64,000 nt of DNA from Antedon bifida (lineage: Eukaryota > Echinodermata > Crinoidea > Comatulida > Antedonidae), in assembly GCA_963402885.1 (NCBI GenBank), contig OY727097.1, positions 29,071,401 through 29,135,400 on the forward strand. Reading direction: 5' to 3'. A program made the translations under genes and the position numbers. Of the stretch, positions 52,101 through 60,810 are shown in pieces. Numbering within the stretch: the stretch's first letter is position 1; each line of letters begins with the position of its first letter. Below the pieces are notes generated by a model. That model did not search any database and had not been told where the DNA came from. It saw only the letters and a program-made list of their open reading frames with translations.

Positions 52101-55100
52101 CTTTTAATTATTTTGGATATAAATTTAGATTTAAGGATGCTATATATAGTTAAATTGATCTGATAAAACCAGAAAAATAACATTTTAAATATGAATAAAA
52201 CATTTTGACTAATCATTAGAGTTTGATAAATAATTTATTGATTATTTGTTGTTAGCTCAAATGTCTCAAATTGTTCTGGAAGTTCAAAGGGAGTGTTTGA
52301 TTTTAATGGCAAAGCAACATCACCAATGGAACTAGGCAGCTCATCTTCTAACTCATGGCTAGCTGGTATCAAAGATGGCAAAGGTAGGTACCGTACAAAC
52401 ACAGCTAGGAAATGATTGATTATGTGCATCAATCAGTCAGATATCACTCATGTTTAGTTAGCCTCGCATCCTGTGTCCACTTCCTACAATGTTACAAGCA
52501 TAAATGATATAATATGAACATCCCCCAGCCCCCTTAGGGGTAACAAATTAACATAGGGGTAGCGCTTGGTTTACAGGCGCCCTTTTCTGAAAACTAAAAT
52601 TAAAATAACATTTTTTATGTCTATTATTAATTAATATTTTTATGTCAGCACTCCCCTGTATAAAAAATCTTGATTCTGCCCCTGATTAAATCATTATTTC
52701 TAACTTTTGTTTTAGGAAAATTAAGTTGTAACTTAAGTTATGAAAGACAGCGAGGAAACGATGGTGATGGGAAGAGTAATTTATCACCAGAATTTTTTCG
52801 AGGAAGCAGCAGAGGGTCACCATCGAAAATGATCACTAACCCAGATGGAAGGAACCAATGGAAGAGCAGTAAAGAGGATTTATACTCGTCGAAAGAAAAA
52901 TTAACAAGTTTGAGTAATTTATGTAAATTTGATTACCTCGACAATCCAAGATTAAAGAGGTATAAATTCTCCTCTTCTCAAGAGCAGTTGTTTCGAAGGA
53001 CTGGTATTCACGACGGTATGGGTGAAAGGTCAATATCTGAGCAAGAGTTGAGCTCATTATCGGAATCTAGGCAAACGCAGAAGGCTTCTTTACAGGCCGA
53101 AAGCAGGAAGGAGTATTCATCAGAACTGAACTTGCATGACAAACAGGACTTTGATGATTGTACCAGTAAAAGACGTCATCATAAAGAGGATTGTTTTGGG
53201 AGCAATCATGATAGAGGGAGCGACTGGCATATGAATACAAATAATTCACAAGGAAAACATTATAGTGACAGTAGGTCAGAGCAAAAAGACACGAGGGTTA
53301 ATAGTCATGGGTCTAAGAGTGGCAGAAATAATGGGACAGAGGATGGCAACCAGAAGATAAGGCAGAGTGACAGAGATGTCTCAAAGGCAGATTCAAAGAG
53401 TAACAATGATCTACCGCCACCTCTTAATGCTAAAAGGTTAAGACCAATTAGACAGAAGACTCGCAATGCAATGGTAGGTGGAAGCTTATTTAATAGTAAA
53501 TTTGAATGCTGAGGCTATCACAACACTGATAGAGTTATGAGCACTATTGCTTTGTCGTCTTTGATATACATGGCACAAGGATTGACAGAGACATTTAAAA
53601 AAACAATAATGAATCTACTATACTTGTTCATAGTACCTAAAACATGTTCACAATCACATGAAATTTTTATATTGAATGTATATCTGAATGATAGAAATAG
53701 ATTGTGAATTGTTTTCCTAAATTATGCTGTTATTGTTTAAGGTGAGCGTTCTTGACACTGGTGATGTCTGTCTGGAGTTTCTTAAGACCCGTGCCAGCCA
53801 AGACAGAGTAGTAGAAGTTCTCCAGATATCAGACAACGGTTTGCAGGTACGTTTTAAAATGTCACATTCAAGTGATACAATGCGTATGATTTGTCAGACA
53901 CATTTTTTTTTTGTTTAATATAAAGTTTCTTCTTCTTTTTCTTCTTCATTTAAGAAAAAATATCACCAGACCATTAATATAAGAAGATCTATGTACTTTT
54001 GCAATGAATAAATGTTTATTTCGACAATAATGGAAGATTCTTGCTAAAATATAGAATGACCTAGAGTAATTTAAGTAGCTTACTCCCATGAGAGAAACTT
54101 GTAACAATTACCCATGAGAAAGTATATCAACACCCCCATCGTGTCCCTAGAGATCTACTGTAATACATAGTGCATTAGATTTAATTATATATACTTCGTT
54201 CAGGTCACATGGAAATATGCAAGACACTGTAAAGTATAATAATGGTCAAATATTATAATTCAAATTATGTAGGCTTGTAATCTTTAACCACAGTGTATAA
54301 ACTCACTATTCACAAATTCACAATTTAATAAGAATTATTTAATATTGCTGAATAAATTATGTTATATGACCCATAATATGCTGATTATACTCTTTTGCAT
54401 AGGTGTTTGTATATTATGTGAATATATCTGATTTAGTATGAAGATTATCTTAAGTTCTGTCTACACTATCAAACTTTATTTGACAAAAAATATGTGATGT
54501 GCCCATATATGGACATAATGATGTCATATCACTGCCATATCTGGGCATATCACCACCATATTTGGGCACATCACACTTTTTTTGTCAAACTAGTTTGATA
54601 GTGTAGACAGATCTTAAGATGAAGGCAATATTTGTTAAATGCAGATCTTGTAATCTTTCCTACATAGGTTATGCTGTTCCATCCTAACGGTAGCAAAGGT
54701 GTGCCGGTTACCGACTCCCCTCCCTCTGCTGACAAAGAACAAACATTGAAATACAATTACAACGACCTTCCCACGAAATACTGGAAGAAATATCAATACG
54801 CAGTGAAGTTTGTTCAACTTGTGCGATCAAAGACGCCCAAAGTAACGCTATACACGAAGCATGCTAAATGCATGCTGATGGAGAACGGACCCCAACCTGA
54901 TTTCGAAGCATGTTTTTACAATGGTAAGTGTATAAGATATTTATTGGTTTGGTTTATATATTTAGGTCAATTTCCAAGCGAATTCATTCACTATCCTTCT
55001 TAGAAGGTGGCAATCCTGTTCACAAAACAAACTTATAAACAAGATGCTCTACATAAACAAAGTCTTATTAAGTCTTTGGAGTGGAGTTGCCATTAGAAAA

Positions 55101-58100
55101 AATCAAGACAGGACTTGAACCCAGGACCCTTGGATTTGTAGCCAAGCATCATAACCACCAAGCCACAACTCCACTACTATTGTTCATTTACTGAAGTAAA
55201 AAATGTCATGATCTGGTGAATTTAACAAAAATCCTAGTAGTTCCTGTTATCCCCGAATTAATAATTGTTCTATTTAGGTCAAATTATGACTCATTTTAGG
55301 TGGATACACCTAGGCCCTGCCTTGTAGTCCCATTGGGTTGTACCTGTAGTTAGCGGAATGTTTCATTTCAAACATCCTACTTATCCACCTGTAGATAAAA
55401 TAGGTTTTGATATTATTTTCAAGATCGTGATTTTTTCTTCTGTGTGGATAATACTGTTGACATTTTACTGGTTGATTAGTGATGTAGTGATAGTTTGGAC
55501 AACCTGGTCATGTGACGTGACACTGAGTGGTGGCCATTTTGTAACCATCTAATTTTGCAGTAAAAATGTACTGCCTAAAGCTCCGTCTAAACAATCAAAC
55601 TAGTGTGACATAAATAGTGTGATGTGCCCAAATATGGTAGTGATATGCTTATATATGGTAGTGATATGACATCATCATGACATTTTTTTTCACATGAAGT
55701 TTGATAGTGTAGACAGTTCATTAGTTAACGCATAGAAATCATTCTTGTATGACATTTTTGTCAGTTTCTGTTTTCTGATATGAAAAATATAATTATTCAC
55801 TTATTCATTAATTTGTTCCTTCATAAAATTGATACATTTGTTAATCTCAAGTTTATATATTTATAATTAGGAGCAAAAATCCAGCAATCTGTGAATGGAA
55901 TACGTTTGATTGAAAGTAATGGTTCCGCCTACACCTTGCAGTCAGTTGGAGGCGTCCAGGGCCTGGGCAGTTTCATGAGGCAACTTCTGCAACATTTCTA
56001 TGACGTAAGATTATATTTCTTTTCATAATTTTATAACAGATTTATTTGGTCCTTGCAGAAATTCATGAACAGGCACAATCGCTCACATAAAAATACAATG
56101 ACATACAAAATAAAGATAAACATTTGTAATATAGATACACTATACTAATAATAGAAGAATTCCTATAAATAAACATTAAATTTTGTTGTCTTCTATATCA
56201 ATGTATTCTAATTATAGATAGTTATAATTTGATTATTTGGTTATTAAAATATATATATATTTATTTACCATTTTGTATTTATCTTCTCAGTCCCATGAAC
56301 AATGCCAAACCATTGAAACAACCATAGCCAGCCTGGAAAAGAAGACTGACCGAGGACCGTACTTCCCCCTCATTTTGTGCAGGTAAGTCAGTGTGATTTT
56401 CTTTTCCCCCCATTAAATCTAGATCAACTAGTACTACCTAAAAATGCAATCCTGGAACAGCTCATAAATCCAACCTGGCAGTCACCCAAACACAAACATG
56501 TGGTTTTTGTATGTTACTATTTTTCATGTTGACTAATCTTTTTTTGTCAAACTAGTTTGATAGTGTAGACAGAGCTTAACAAAGCAAGCCTGACACAAAA
56601 CCCACATTTATATCATTACCATTATATTTACAGACGACCAGCGTCTTCGGATCCAGAGAAGGAGAATACGAAATCGCAGAAAGCAATGAAATGTCGATCA
56701 CCAAAGAGCAATACTTCAGATAAGGTTCTGCAATCATCGCCCAGCATCATGGCACCGGTGACTGCTTCAGTGTGCTCCTTTGATGGAACAGTTTTGAGTA
56801 CTGCAACAGGGAAAGACCACAACCATAATTATGAAGAGAAAGGTAAGTAAAGCCTCTACACTTTCAAACTTTATGTGACAAAAAAATGTGATGTTGCCAT
56901 ATATGGACATGATGTCATATCACTACCATATTGGGAGCTTAAGGAATACAAACTTGTTTGAGAAGACTCTAAAGCTCTGTCTACACTATCAAACATTATG
57001 TGACAAAAAAAATGTGATGTGCCCATATATGGACATGATGATGTCATATCAAACTAGTTTGATAGTGTAGAGAGAGCTTACGGAAAACAAACTGGTGTGA
57101 GAAGTTTTCTCAACATAGTTAATTGTTTACTATAATATGCAGTAATTTTTCAAAAGTACAAGATTGATCATTTGTATAATGTATTAATTTAATATATGGT
57201 TCCTTTTTTTATTATCTTTATTTAGGTTTTAATAAACAAAGTATTATGTCACAAAACAATGTCAGTAAAAGTGTTTTTGTTCCTAATGTTGGCTGGGCAT
57301 CTCAGGTAAGTGGTTTAAAACATAATTTCTGTCCTGAAGGTAAAATAATTTTATAATAATAAGTTTTGGTCTAAAACACACTTTAAAACAGGCTTCTTTT
57401 GTTGTTTCTTTTGCCAATAAAGTGTTTCTTTTTGGATAGAATGTCATCTATAGGTGGTCTTTAATTGGAGGTGTATGACTTATTTATTTTCTCTTTACTT
57501 AGATGTCATCTGGTGAGATTTGGGTACAATACAACGATGGGTCGCAGATAATTGTCAAGTCTGCAACCACGACTGTCAAATACATTGATGTTAATGGAAA
57601 GCTAAGCAGGTCAGTAGAGGTCATAGCACATGCTCAGTTCAATGAGACATTTTGTGTGTATATACCTTTGATGTTTCCTGGACTGTGCCTGTTTCTTATT
57701 TATATTACTGAATTAAAAATCACTTTTTTCTTCTTCATTCCTCTCATCATTACATCTTCTGTTCATTTTCTCTTAATTGATCTATTTTCTTTCTTTCTCC
57801 ATAATATTTTGTAGCTTATTCCACTTCTTTGTTGGACACTTCTTCTGCTCCTGTTACAGCCTTTCAGCATAATCCCTTACCCTTATCTACTTACCCCACT
57901 ACACTGTACTTCTTATTTTGTCAACCTCCCCCTCTCCTACTTCCGTCGCATCCAATCCCCGTAATCCTTTAACATTATCTCCCCTCCCCTTATCAAATTC
58001 ATGTCTTCCCCTCTTGAACTTTATCCTATTTTTTTTTTTGCAATTTCTAATCTCTCTTACCCCTTAAAATTCATGACAATTCAATGTTCCAATTCCTTTA

Positions 58101-59082
58101 CTTCCGAAAAAGTCATGACTCTCTTTCCCTCAATCTTGTTATCAGTATCAGCATACATTTTTTTCGCCATATGTCCTTGTTCAATTTGTAATTTTCATTC
58201 AATCATAATTTCCTCTTTCTTTCCCTCATTGCTTTTTTCCGTGGGAATGCACTACCTTATTCCATTAGGATCAATTTTAATAATAAAAACTATATGAACA
58301 TTCAAAAGAACGTTAACAATCTGGAACGAAATAAGTGAAACCAAACTGTAATCGTAAAAGTATAATCACCTACGTTCTATTAATATCTACAAAACTCACT
58401 ATCACATCATCAAAAAAATATTTATGACTAAGAAACGTTTTTTTATTGTCGGCGGAAGTTTAACTACTATGTTACTGACATTAATCCAAAGTTTAGACTG
58501 CATTCATGCACTATTCGCTGTTTCAGTGTCATACAGAAGCTAGGAAAAAAAACTGATAATATAAATGAAATTATGGCTTATTGCCGGTCTCTGACTCAAT
58601 GATGTATTAATATTTATTAGTCACAGGTTTCAGGAAGTTGTCATTACTTTTGATATCTATATATGATCCTATATTCAACTGTCTACTCTAATTATTTCTC
58701 AATACCATAATGCAATTTTATAACCCATAATGCAATTTACCACTATGTAAATTCCCACAATGCGATTTTTTTAACCCACAATCTAGTTCTGCCCATCATG
58801 CATCTGTAATACATAAAAATCTAATATTTTGTGCTTTCAATTGTTTTTTTGCTATGTAACAAAAATGTTGTAATCTATGGTGTGGTATTATATGCCATAA
58901 AATATTCATTTTCATTTATTTTGTGTGTTTTTTCTTTGTTACTACAATACTTGAACTTTATAATGATTTTTATTTATATTTTTTTTTTTAGATTTGGTCA
59001 AAATGATTGTTTACCGGATCAAGTAAAACAGAAGTTGTCACAACTCTCGACGATTATTCAGATGCTTGTCGCACAGAAATAA
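28120..59082 (+). CDS. PLK4: Polo-like kinase 4, master kinase of centriole duplication
   Basis: Coding exons: 28120-28149, 28572-28667, 28853-28948, 29428-29542, 29923-30035, 30452-30540, 38339-38435, 40292-40350, 45520-45596, 46012-46076, 50773-51035, 52256-52383, 52716-53473, 53742-53846, 54668-54923, 55871-56004, 56291-56382, 56634-56842, 57226-57305, 57503-57609, 58992-59082; about 1019 aa (human 970). Kinase domain at residues 11-265: GKGGFACV (19-26), K41, E60, HRD 134-136, DFG 154-156, activation Thr170, ISPE 178-181. These positions equal human PLK4. A DSGNAT phosphodegron (287-292), a Ser/Lys-rich linker, the cryptic polo box ([12 protein letters not shown], then [14 protein letters not shown] and [18 protein letters not shown]), and the C-terminal polo box ([25 protein letters not shown]) follow. 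The family phosphorylates STIL to start procentriole assembly. Introns 6, 8 and 10 are 7.8, 5.2 and 4.7 kb and full of repeats. AATAAA is at 59287-59292. Confidence 0.95.
30182..30298. mobile_element. Family A MITE, short (PLK4 intron 5)
   Basis: The 5' module is deleted; one CCATATTTGG remains. Confidence 0.84.
30595..30736. mobile_element. Family A MITE (PLK4 intron 6)
   Basis: Left flank TTGA, right flank TTAA. CArG motifs CCATATATGG and CCATATTTGG. Confidence 0.86.
31043..31223. mobile_element. Family A MITE, long form (PLK4 intron 6)
   Basis: Extra modules lengthen the element to about 180 bp. One perfect CCAAATATGG; a CCATATATGA and a CCATATATAG are decayed motifs. Confidence 0.85.
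31769..32097. repeat. Tandem duplication (about 163 bp) in PLK4 intron 6
   Basis: Two adjacent copies share AGCTTTTCATACTTTTCCTT, TTAGGACATTTT and AATGGGTTTATTCTGTTAAT. They differ at scattered positions, so the duplication is not recent. Confidence 0.85.
32409..32597. mobile_element. Family A MITE with triplicated module (PLK4 intron 6)
   Basis: The CCAAAnnTGG-TAGTGATATT module occurs three times at about 21-bp spacing. One copy (CCAAAAATGG) plus a downstream CCATATATGG are perfect CArG matches. Confidence 0.87.
33029..33170. mobile_element. Family A MITE (PLK4 intron 6)
   Basis: It lacks the left CArG module; the right module is duplicated, with one perfect CCATATTTGG. Confidence 0.86.
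33525..33634. mobile_element. Family A MITE, right end deleted (PLK4 intron 6)
   Basis: The left terminus and one CCAAATATGG are intact. The right terminus has collapsed to AAGACAGGGCTTAA. Confidence 0.8.
33845..33898. repeat. 12-bp inverted repeat (PLK4 intron 6)
   Basis: TTGACCAATCAC and its exact complement GTGATTGGTCAA are separated by about 30 bp. Both arms contain a CCAAT/ATTGG core. Its function is unknown. Confidence 0.55.
34467..35573. mobile_element. 1.1-kb foldback element with long inverted arms (PLK4 intron 6)
   Basis: The left arm 34467-34592 (AAATGATATTTTTTATTTCTT, then GGAAGTTGGCAAATACAATG, AGTTTAACCT) recurs inverted at about 35450-35573. A second pair of matching blocks, about 34661-34735 and 35268-35340 (AGGTGTCCCCTTT, GGTACTGTTCTTTGGAATC, TTTCACACGTA), continues the palindrome inward. 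The central 500 bp are unpaired and A+T-rich. No coding capacity. No clear target duplication was found. Confidence 0.85.
35628..35751. mobile_element. Family A MITE (PLK4 intron 6)
   Basis: It is 55 bp outside the foldback element. One CCAAATATGG; the right module is deleted. Confidence 0.85.
36300..36461. mobile_element. Family A MITE with three tandem CArG boxes, 3' truncated
   Basis: CCAAATATGG, CCAAATTTGG and CCAAATATGG follow each other at an exact 21-bp period. The right terminus is lost (ATCAGAGCCTTAAG). Confidence 0.85.
37019..37292. mobile_element. Family B MITE, degenerate inverted copy (PLK4 intron 6)
   Basis: It starts TTAAAGATGTATTTTGT and ends with an eroded GGGGAACAATTATTAATTA. 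Interior order matches the inverted copy at 14985-15313. Confidence 0.6.
37334..37540 (-). repeat. tRNA-derived SINE-like unit with five tandem B boxes
   Basis: On the minus strand, TAGCTTGGTGGTAA (A-box-like) is followed by GGTTCAATCC (B-box-like). A 24-bp unit containing GGTTCAATCCTGAC is then repeated five times (37377-37502). Related single- or double-unit copies lie at 38112-38238, about 38495-38640 and 55070-55172. The plus-strand open frame through the array (repeating NPDTRSGL) is probably fortuitous, because 24 is a multiple of 3. Confidence 0.6.
38112..38238 (-). repeat. SINE-like unit, two B-box units (PLK4 intron 6)
   Basis: It shares the flanks CTCATTTGAGGCTTAGGGAG and AACCACCAAGCTAAAGCTC with 37334-37540, but has only two 24-bp units. 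It ends 100 bp before exon 7. Confidence 0.55.
38495..38640 (-). repeat. SINE-like unit, diverged (PLK4 intron 7)
   Basis: The minus strand carries GGGTGGTTATGCTTGCAG and GGTTGCAATCC in the same order and spacing as the other tRNA-derived units. Confidence 0.45.
38922..39430. mobile_element. Family A MITE interrupted by a family B MITE
   Basis: Family A sequence runs from 38922 to 38992, resumes at 39341 and ends at 39430. Removing the insert and one TTAA restores the usual spacing of the CCAAATATGG-TAGTGATATG modules. Family B therefore inserted into an existing family A copy. Confidence 0.92.
38993..39340. mobile_element. Family B MITE, intact reference copy with TTAA duplication
   Basis: TTAA at 38993-38996 and 39337-39340 flank perfect 16-bp inverted termini AGATGTATTGTCCCCC and GGGGGACAATACATCT. 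The interior is A+T-rich and non-coding. The TTAA duplication and short termini are those of piggyBac-type non-autonomous elements. Confidence 0.93.
39725..39965. repeat. Family E repeat (PLK4 intron 7)
   Basis: Repeating phrases such as AGTGTCCCCTTAATAGAGGT, TTGGCTGAAGTGTTAAAACA and GTCCCATGAATAGAGG. Related pieces are at 41290-41515, 44566-44672 and 62938-63147. The best termini (TAGAACCTCTATTAAGGGGA and its inverse) are seen at 62938-63147. Confidence 0.65.
40360..40468. mobile_element. Family A MITE, left end missing (PLK4 intron 8)
   Basis: It begins AGCTTTATGTGCC, 9 bp inside the intron after the exon 8 donor, without the first terminus. One CCATATATGG. Right end GTAGACAAAGCTT. Confidence 0.8.
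41290..41515. repeat. Family E repeat (PLK4 intron 8)
   Basis: AAAATGTCCCCTTAATAG occurs twice, with ATTATGATTGGCCGTTGTGT between, the same phrase order as in 39725-39965. Confidence 0.6.
43131..43319 (-). CDS. Possible small antisense ORF in PLK4 intron 8, unrecognised
   Basis: A 62-codon ATG-to-TAA frame (starts [17 protein letters not shown], ends STVQSQDVV) sits in a local G+C- and CpG-rich island (about 43000-43330) inside a very A+T-rich intron. Codons are balanced and the product is hydrophilic with no membrane segment or motif I know. The ATG context is weak (T at -3). It may be a nested small gene, an exon of one, or a remnant of a mobile element. Confidence 0.25.
   Translation of the reverse strand: MTTHSDPLQTQESYETLTNDSSTLESNVLGHNDVDVVISLTNLKPRHVSFLRGSTVQSQDVV
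44400..44540. repeat. Palindromic repeat (PLK4 intron 8)
   Basis: ATACCGTATATCCG at the left and GGATATACAGTATAT at the right are inverted, with GGGATTATACCC-like motifs between. A related sequence (GGTATAATCCCACC) begins at about 63895 near the window end. Confidence 0.5.
44566..44672. repeat. Family E repeat, short (PLK4 intron 8)
   Basis: It begins ATAGAGTAGGACGCCTCC and ends AGGTTCTACTCTAT, inverted termini. The middle has GGGGACACTTTGTTTGGGTC. Confidence 0.6.
45270..45485 (+). repeat. SINE-like repeat (PLK4 intron 8)
   Basis: The phrase order GGCAAGACACTTTACTTAC, TTGCCTCTCTCCCCCCAGG, TGTATAATTGGGTACC, then GAAGCGCTTAGAAGCATTGT resembles SINE 3' bodies I know from invertebrate deuterostomes. 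It ends 35 bp upstream of exon 9, so it lies close to the branch point region. Family assignment is from memory only. Confidence 0.45.
46860..47070. repeat. Repeat with multiple TAGTCCAGGACTA motifs (PLK4 intron 10)
   Basis: TAGTCCAGGACTAA and variants (near-palindromic) occur four times, with CTTTCATGAATA twice. It may be the remains of an inverted-repeat element. Confidence 0.5.
47650..47960. repeat. Imperfect tandem array, about 95-bp unit, three copies (PLK4 intron 10)
   Basis: Each unit has TTGCCAGATTGTGTGTGGAA-like, AAAAGGTTAA, TATAACATTCA and CTTAAACTGTAC segments in the same order, with heavy divergence. Confidence 0.65.
48157..48308. mobile_element. Family A MITE (PLK4 intron 10)
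   Basis: Complete termini, but both left modules are mutated (CACAAATATGG, CCAAATATAG) and the right module is deleted, so there is no perfect CArG. Confidence 0.85.
50551..50692. mobile_element. Family A MITE (PLK4 intron 10)
   Basis: The left end is degraded (GGTCTTTAAACACTATC); the right end is complete. One CCATATTTGG. It ends 80 bp before exon 11. Confidence 0.83.
50794..50811 (+). other. PLK4: PLK4 beta-TrCP phosphodegron (DSGNAT)
   Basis: Codes for D287-S-G-N-A-T292, matching DSGxxT. In human and fly PLK4 the equivalent motif (human DSGHAT, Ser285/Thr289) is autophosphorylated and bound by beta-TrCP/Slimb, so the kinase destroys itself and limits centriole number. Here it opens the exon after a 4.7-kb intron. 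Confidence 0.9.
51312..51650. repeat. Tandem duplication (about 165 bp) in PLK4 intron 11
   Basis: Two adjacent copies share AACTTTAAACTCTTTATTCT, AATCAGCATGTTACCATTTT and TTTGTATATCTCAGAGCAA. The second copy has a short extra T-rich segment. Confidence 0.9.
54452..54615. mobile_element. Family A MITE (PLK4 intron 14)
   Basis: Flanked by TTAA on both sides (CTTAAG...CTTAAG), with slightly changed termini (AAGTTCTGTCTACAC). CCATATATGG and CCATATTTGG are perfect, and CCATATCTGG is mutated. It ends 52 bp before exon 15. Confidence 0.86.
55070..55172 (-). repeat. tRNA-derived SINE-like sequence (PLK4 intron 15)
   Basis: On the minus strand: AGTGGAGTTGTGGCTTGGTG (A box region), an anticodon-like stem CTTGG/CCAAG, and a B box GGTTCAAGTCC at normal tRNA spacing. 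Terminal GGAGTGGAGTTG and CAACTCCACT are inverted repeats that would act as the acceptor stem. A tRNA pseudogene is the alternative. Confidence 0.55.
55578..55716. mobile_element. Family A MITE (PLK4 intron 15)
   Basis: The left terminus is changed (AAGCTCCGTCTAAACAATC) and the right terminus ends at GTAGACAG. One CCAAATATGG. Confidence 0.82.
56537..56578. mobile_element. Family A right-end fragment (PLK4 intron 17)
   Basis: Only the last about 40 bp (TTTTTTTGTCAAACTAGTTTG through GTAGACAGAGCTT) remain, 55 bp before exon 18. Confidence 0.8.
56850..57079. mobile_element. Two family A copies in a local duplication (PLK4 intron 18)
   Basis: One copy is at 56850-56941 (right end truncated to GGGAGCTTAA), a second at 56972-57079. 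The short flank after each (GGAATACAAACTTGTTTGAG and GGAAAACAAACTGGTGTGAG) is also similar, so element plus flank was duplicated in tandem. Each has one CCATATATGG. Confidence 0.83.
57700..58260. other. Strand-asymmetric pyrimidine-rich tract (PLK4 intron 20)
   Basis: About 550 bp of the plus strand are strongly enriched in C and T, with runs such as CCTCCCCCTCTCC, and contain few G residues. There is no clean repeat unit. The two plus-strand open frames here are hydrophobic Phe/Ser/Leu-rich products of this composition, not genes. Confidence 0.7.
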
Positions 59083-60660
59083 ATGAATATATTTAAGCTC
59101 CAAGAAGGTTTTAGAACAGTTTTTGTCTCTAACACCAGAACCTAGAACCAGTTTTCCATGCTTTAAAGAACATAGTCTTTAGTTGAAATCACTATAACTA
59201 ATTCTTCCATGCCAGTTTTTTTTTTGTGAAGTGGAGGGTGTATTTAATGAGGGAGTGGGTGAAGTGGGGATCCAATTCTTAATGTTAATAAATGGTTAAA
59301 ATATGATCACTCTATTATGAGCCATCCAAAAGCACAAAAAAAAAATGATGTTCAATGCATATTGCATGACAAATAATAGTAGCCCTAGAGCACACTAAAT
59401 CCATACACTAATAGCAACCTACAGAGCAATATTAACCCAGGGATACGACATGAAGCTAATTGACTACCTCAAGATCACGACCATTTTAATTAATTTGCTA
59501 AGCCTTGTCCTTTAGACTAAACAGATGGTTATCCTAACGTCTCTAAGATACAGATTAGTCACCCATCCTTATGTTGTCAGTCTTTGTATCACATCTTGTA
59601 GGCCTAGAAATAGATATGTTTCCTCAATCAGTAGCTTGGCCGTGAATTTCCAGTACAGAATATTAATAATATTTGAATCTATGCATATTTATTTACATTT
59701 TTAGTTAAAATAAATTTGTGGTTTCTATATGCAACAGTACTACATATCACTCTCCAAATATGGACCATCCCTCATGAGGTGGTTGTCCTCAGTGGATATT
59801 TTTGTTCTTCTCAGAAGTATAGAAGGAGGGGTGGTTGTGTAGAGGTAGTTGTTTGGGGAGGGGTAATTGTCCATGATAGTTGTCTGGGTAGGGGTAATTT
59901 TCTAGGGATAGTTGTCTGGGGAGGGGTGATTGCCTAGGGGTGGTTGTCTAGGGGTAGTTGTCCTAGACTTATTTTGACTTCCGGTGGTTTTTTTCTAGCC
60001 ACCTGAAGAAGTGCTCTATCTGAATTTATAAACAAAGAGCATCTTTATATCCTATACTTTTTAATATCTAAAAAAAAGTGGTTTTTAATAAATATAGAAA
60101 AAAAGTTTGCTCCATCTGATCGAGTAAGATTTCATGAATATATTCAGTTTTAATTAATTATTCATGAGCACATTTATGAATATGTATAAACATTTGTATA
60201 AATTGGTACATAGGGCTTCCGGCAGGTAGATAAAGCTGAATTTTTTTTTAAAAGTTATATTGAACAAGATTTGTATAGAAATGTCTATCTTATTATCTGT
60301 GTACAGTGTACGAAGTTTCAATACTGACTTTATGAAAGTGTGTAATATATACAACATTTGATACTTCTATTTTGCATATTTTCATCTGCCTTATGAATAT
60401 TCATTACTTTATGTAAATGAGAATTTACTTATTTCAAAAGGTACTTTTTCTACCATTGTAAAAAATGAATCAATATTGTTTTTAATAATCTTTTATTCCA
60501 TTTGTATTTATTATATATTCTAATGATATCTAGAATTTGTAAAATAAAATGAATTAATTAAATAAGTGTTGTGTTGTTTTTAATAATAATTACTACCAAA
60601 ATTTGCATAAGACCACCTTATTTAAAATTCTAAATGAATATATTAATTTGTTCACAACCT
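59083..60660. other. PLK4-HSPA4 intergenic region, PLK4 3' end
   Basis: AATAAA at 59287-59292 is the likely PLK4 polyadenylation signal; more lie at about 60085 and 60542. A 32-bp minisatellite (TAGTTGTCTGGGGAGGGGTA...) runs from about 59825 to 59970 with 4-5 imperfect copies, G-rich on the plus strand. No gene is seen. Confidence 0.6.
59825..59970 (+). repeat. G-rich 32-bp minisatellite
   Basis: Units begin TAGTTGTCTGGGGAGGGGTA and are 30-32 bp long, with the last two units shortened. Each has two or more G runs (GGGG, AGGGG), so G-quadruplex formation on the plus strand is possible. Confidence 0.8.
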
Positions 60661-60701
60661 AAAATCTTTTGTCCTGTATTTACAAGAGAGGGCGCATGCA
60701 A

Positions 60702-60709
60702 TGACGTCA
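60702..60709. promoter_or_regulatory. Perfect CRE (TGACGTCA)
   Basis: The palindromic CREB/ATF site lies 400 bp upstream of the HSPA4-type ATG, in a locally C+G-richer stretch with other promoter-like features, which makes a chance match less likely. Confidence 0.55.
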
Positions 60710-60810
60710 CAAATGGAAATATCTAGAAAAAAGCATGCACGCCGCCACACGAGTGTGCAGTGAGTAGTTTGTAGAATAAACAGTTAGCCGGTATATTTGC
60801 CGGTGAAATC

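Noticed and set aside
53474-53512. Read-through of PLK4 exon 13 ending in ...[11 protein letters not shown]
   Set aside because: A GTAGGT donor after ATG at 53473 joins exon 14 in frame and restores the cryptic polo box; read-through would be a truncated isoform only if the intron is retained.
57503-58297. Hydrophobic Phe/Ser/Leu-rich ORFs after PLK4 exon 20
   Set aside because: They arise from the C+T-rich tract beyond the exon 20 donor at 57610.
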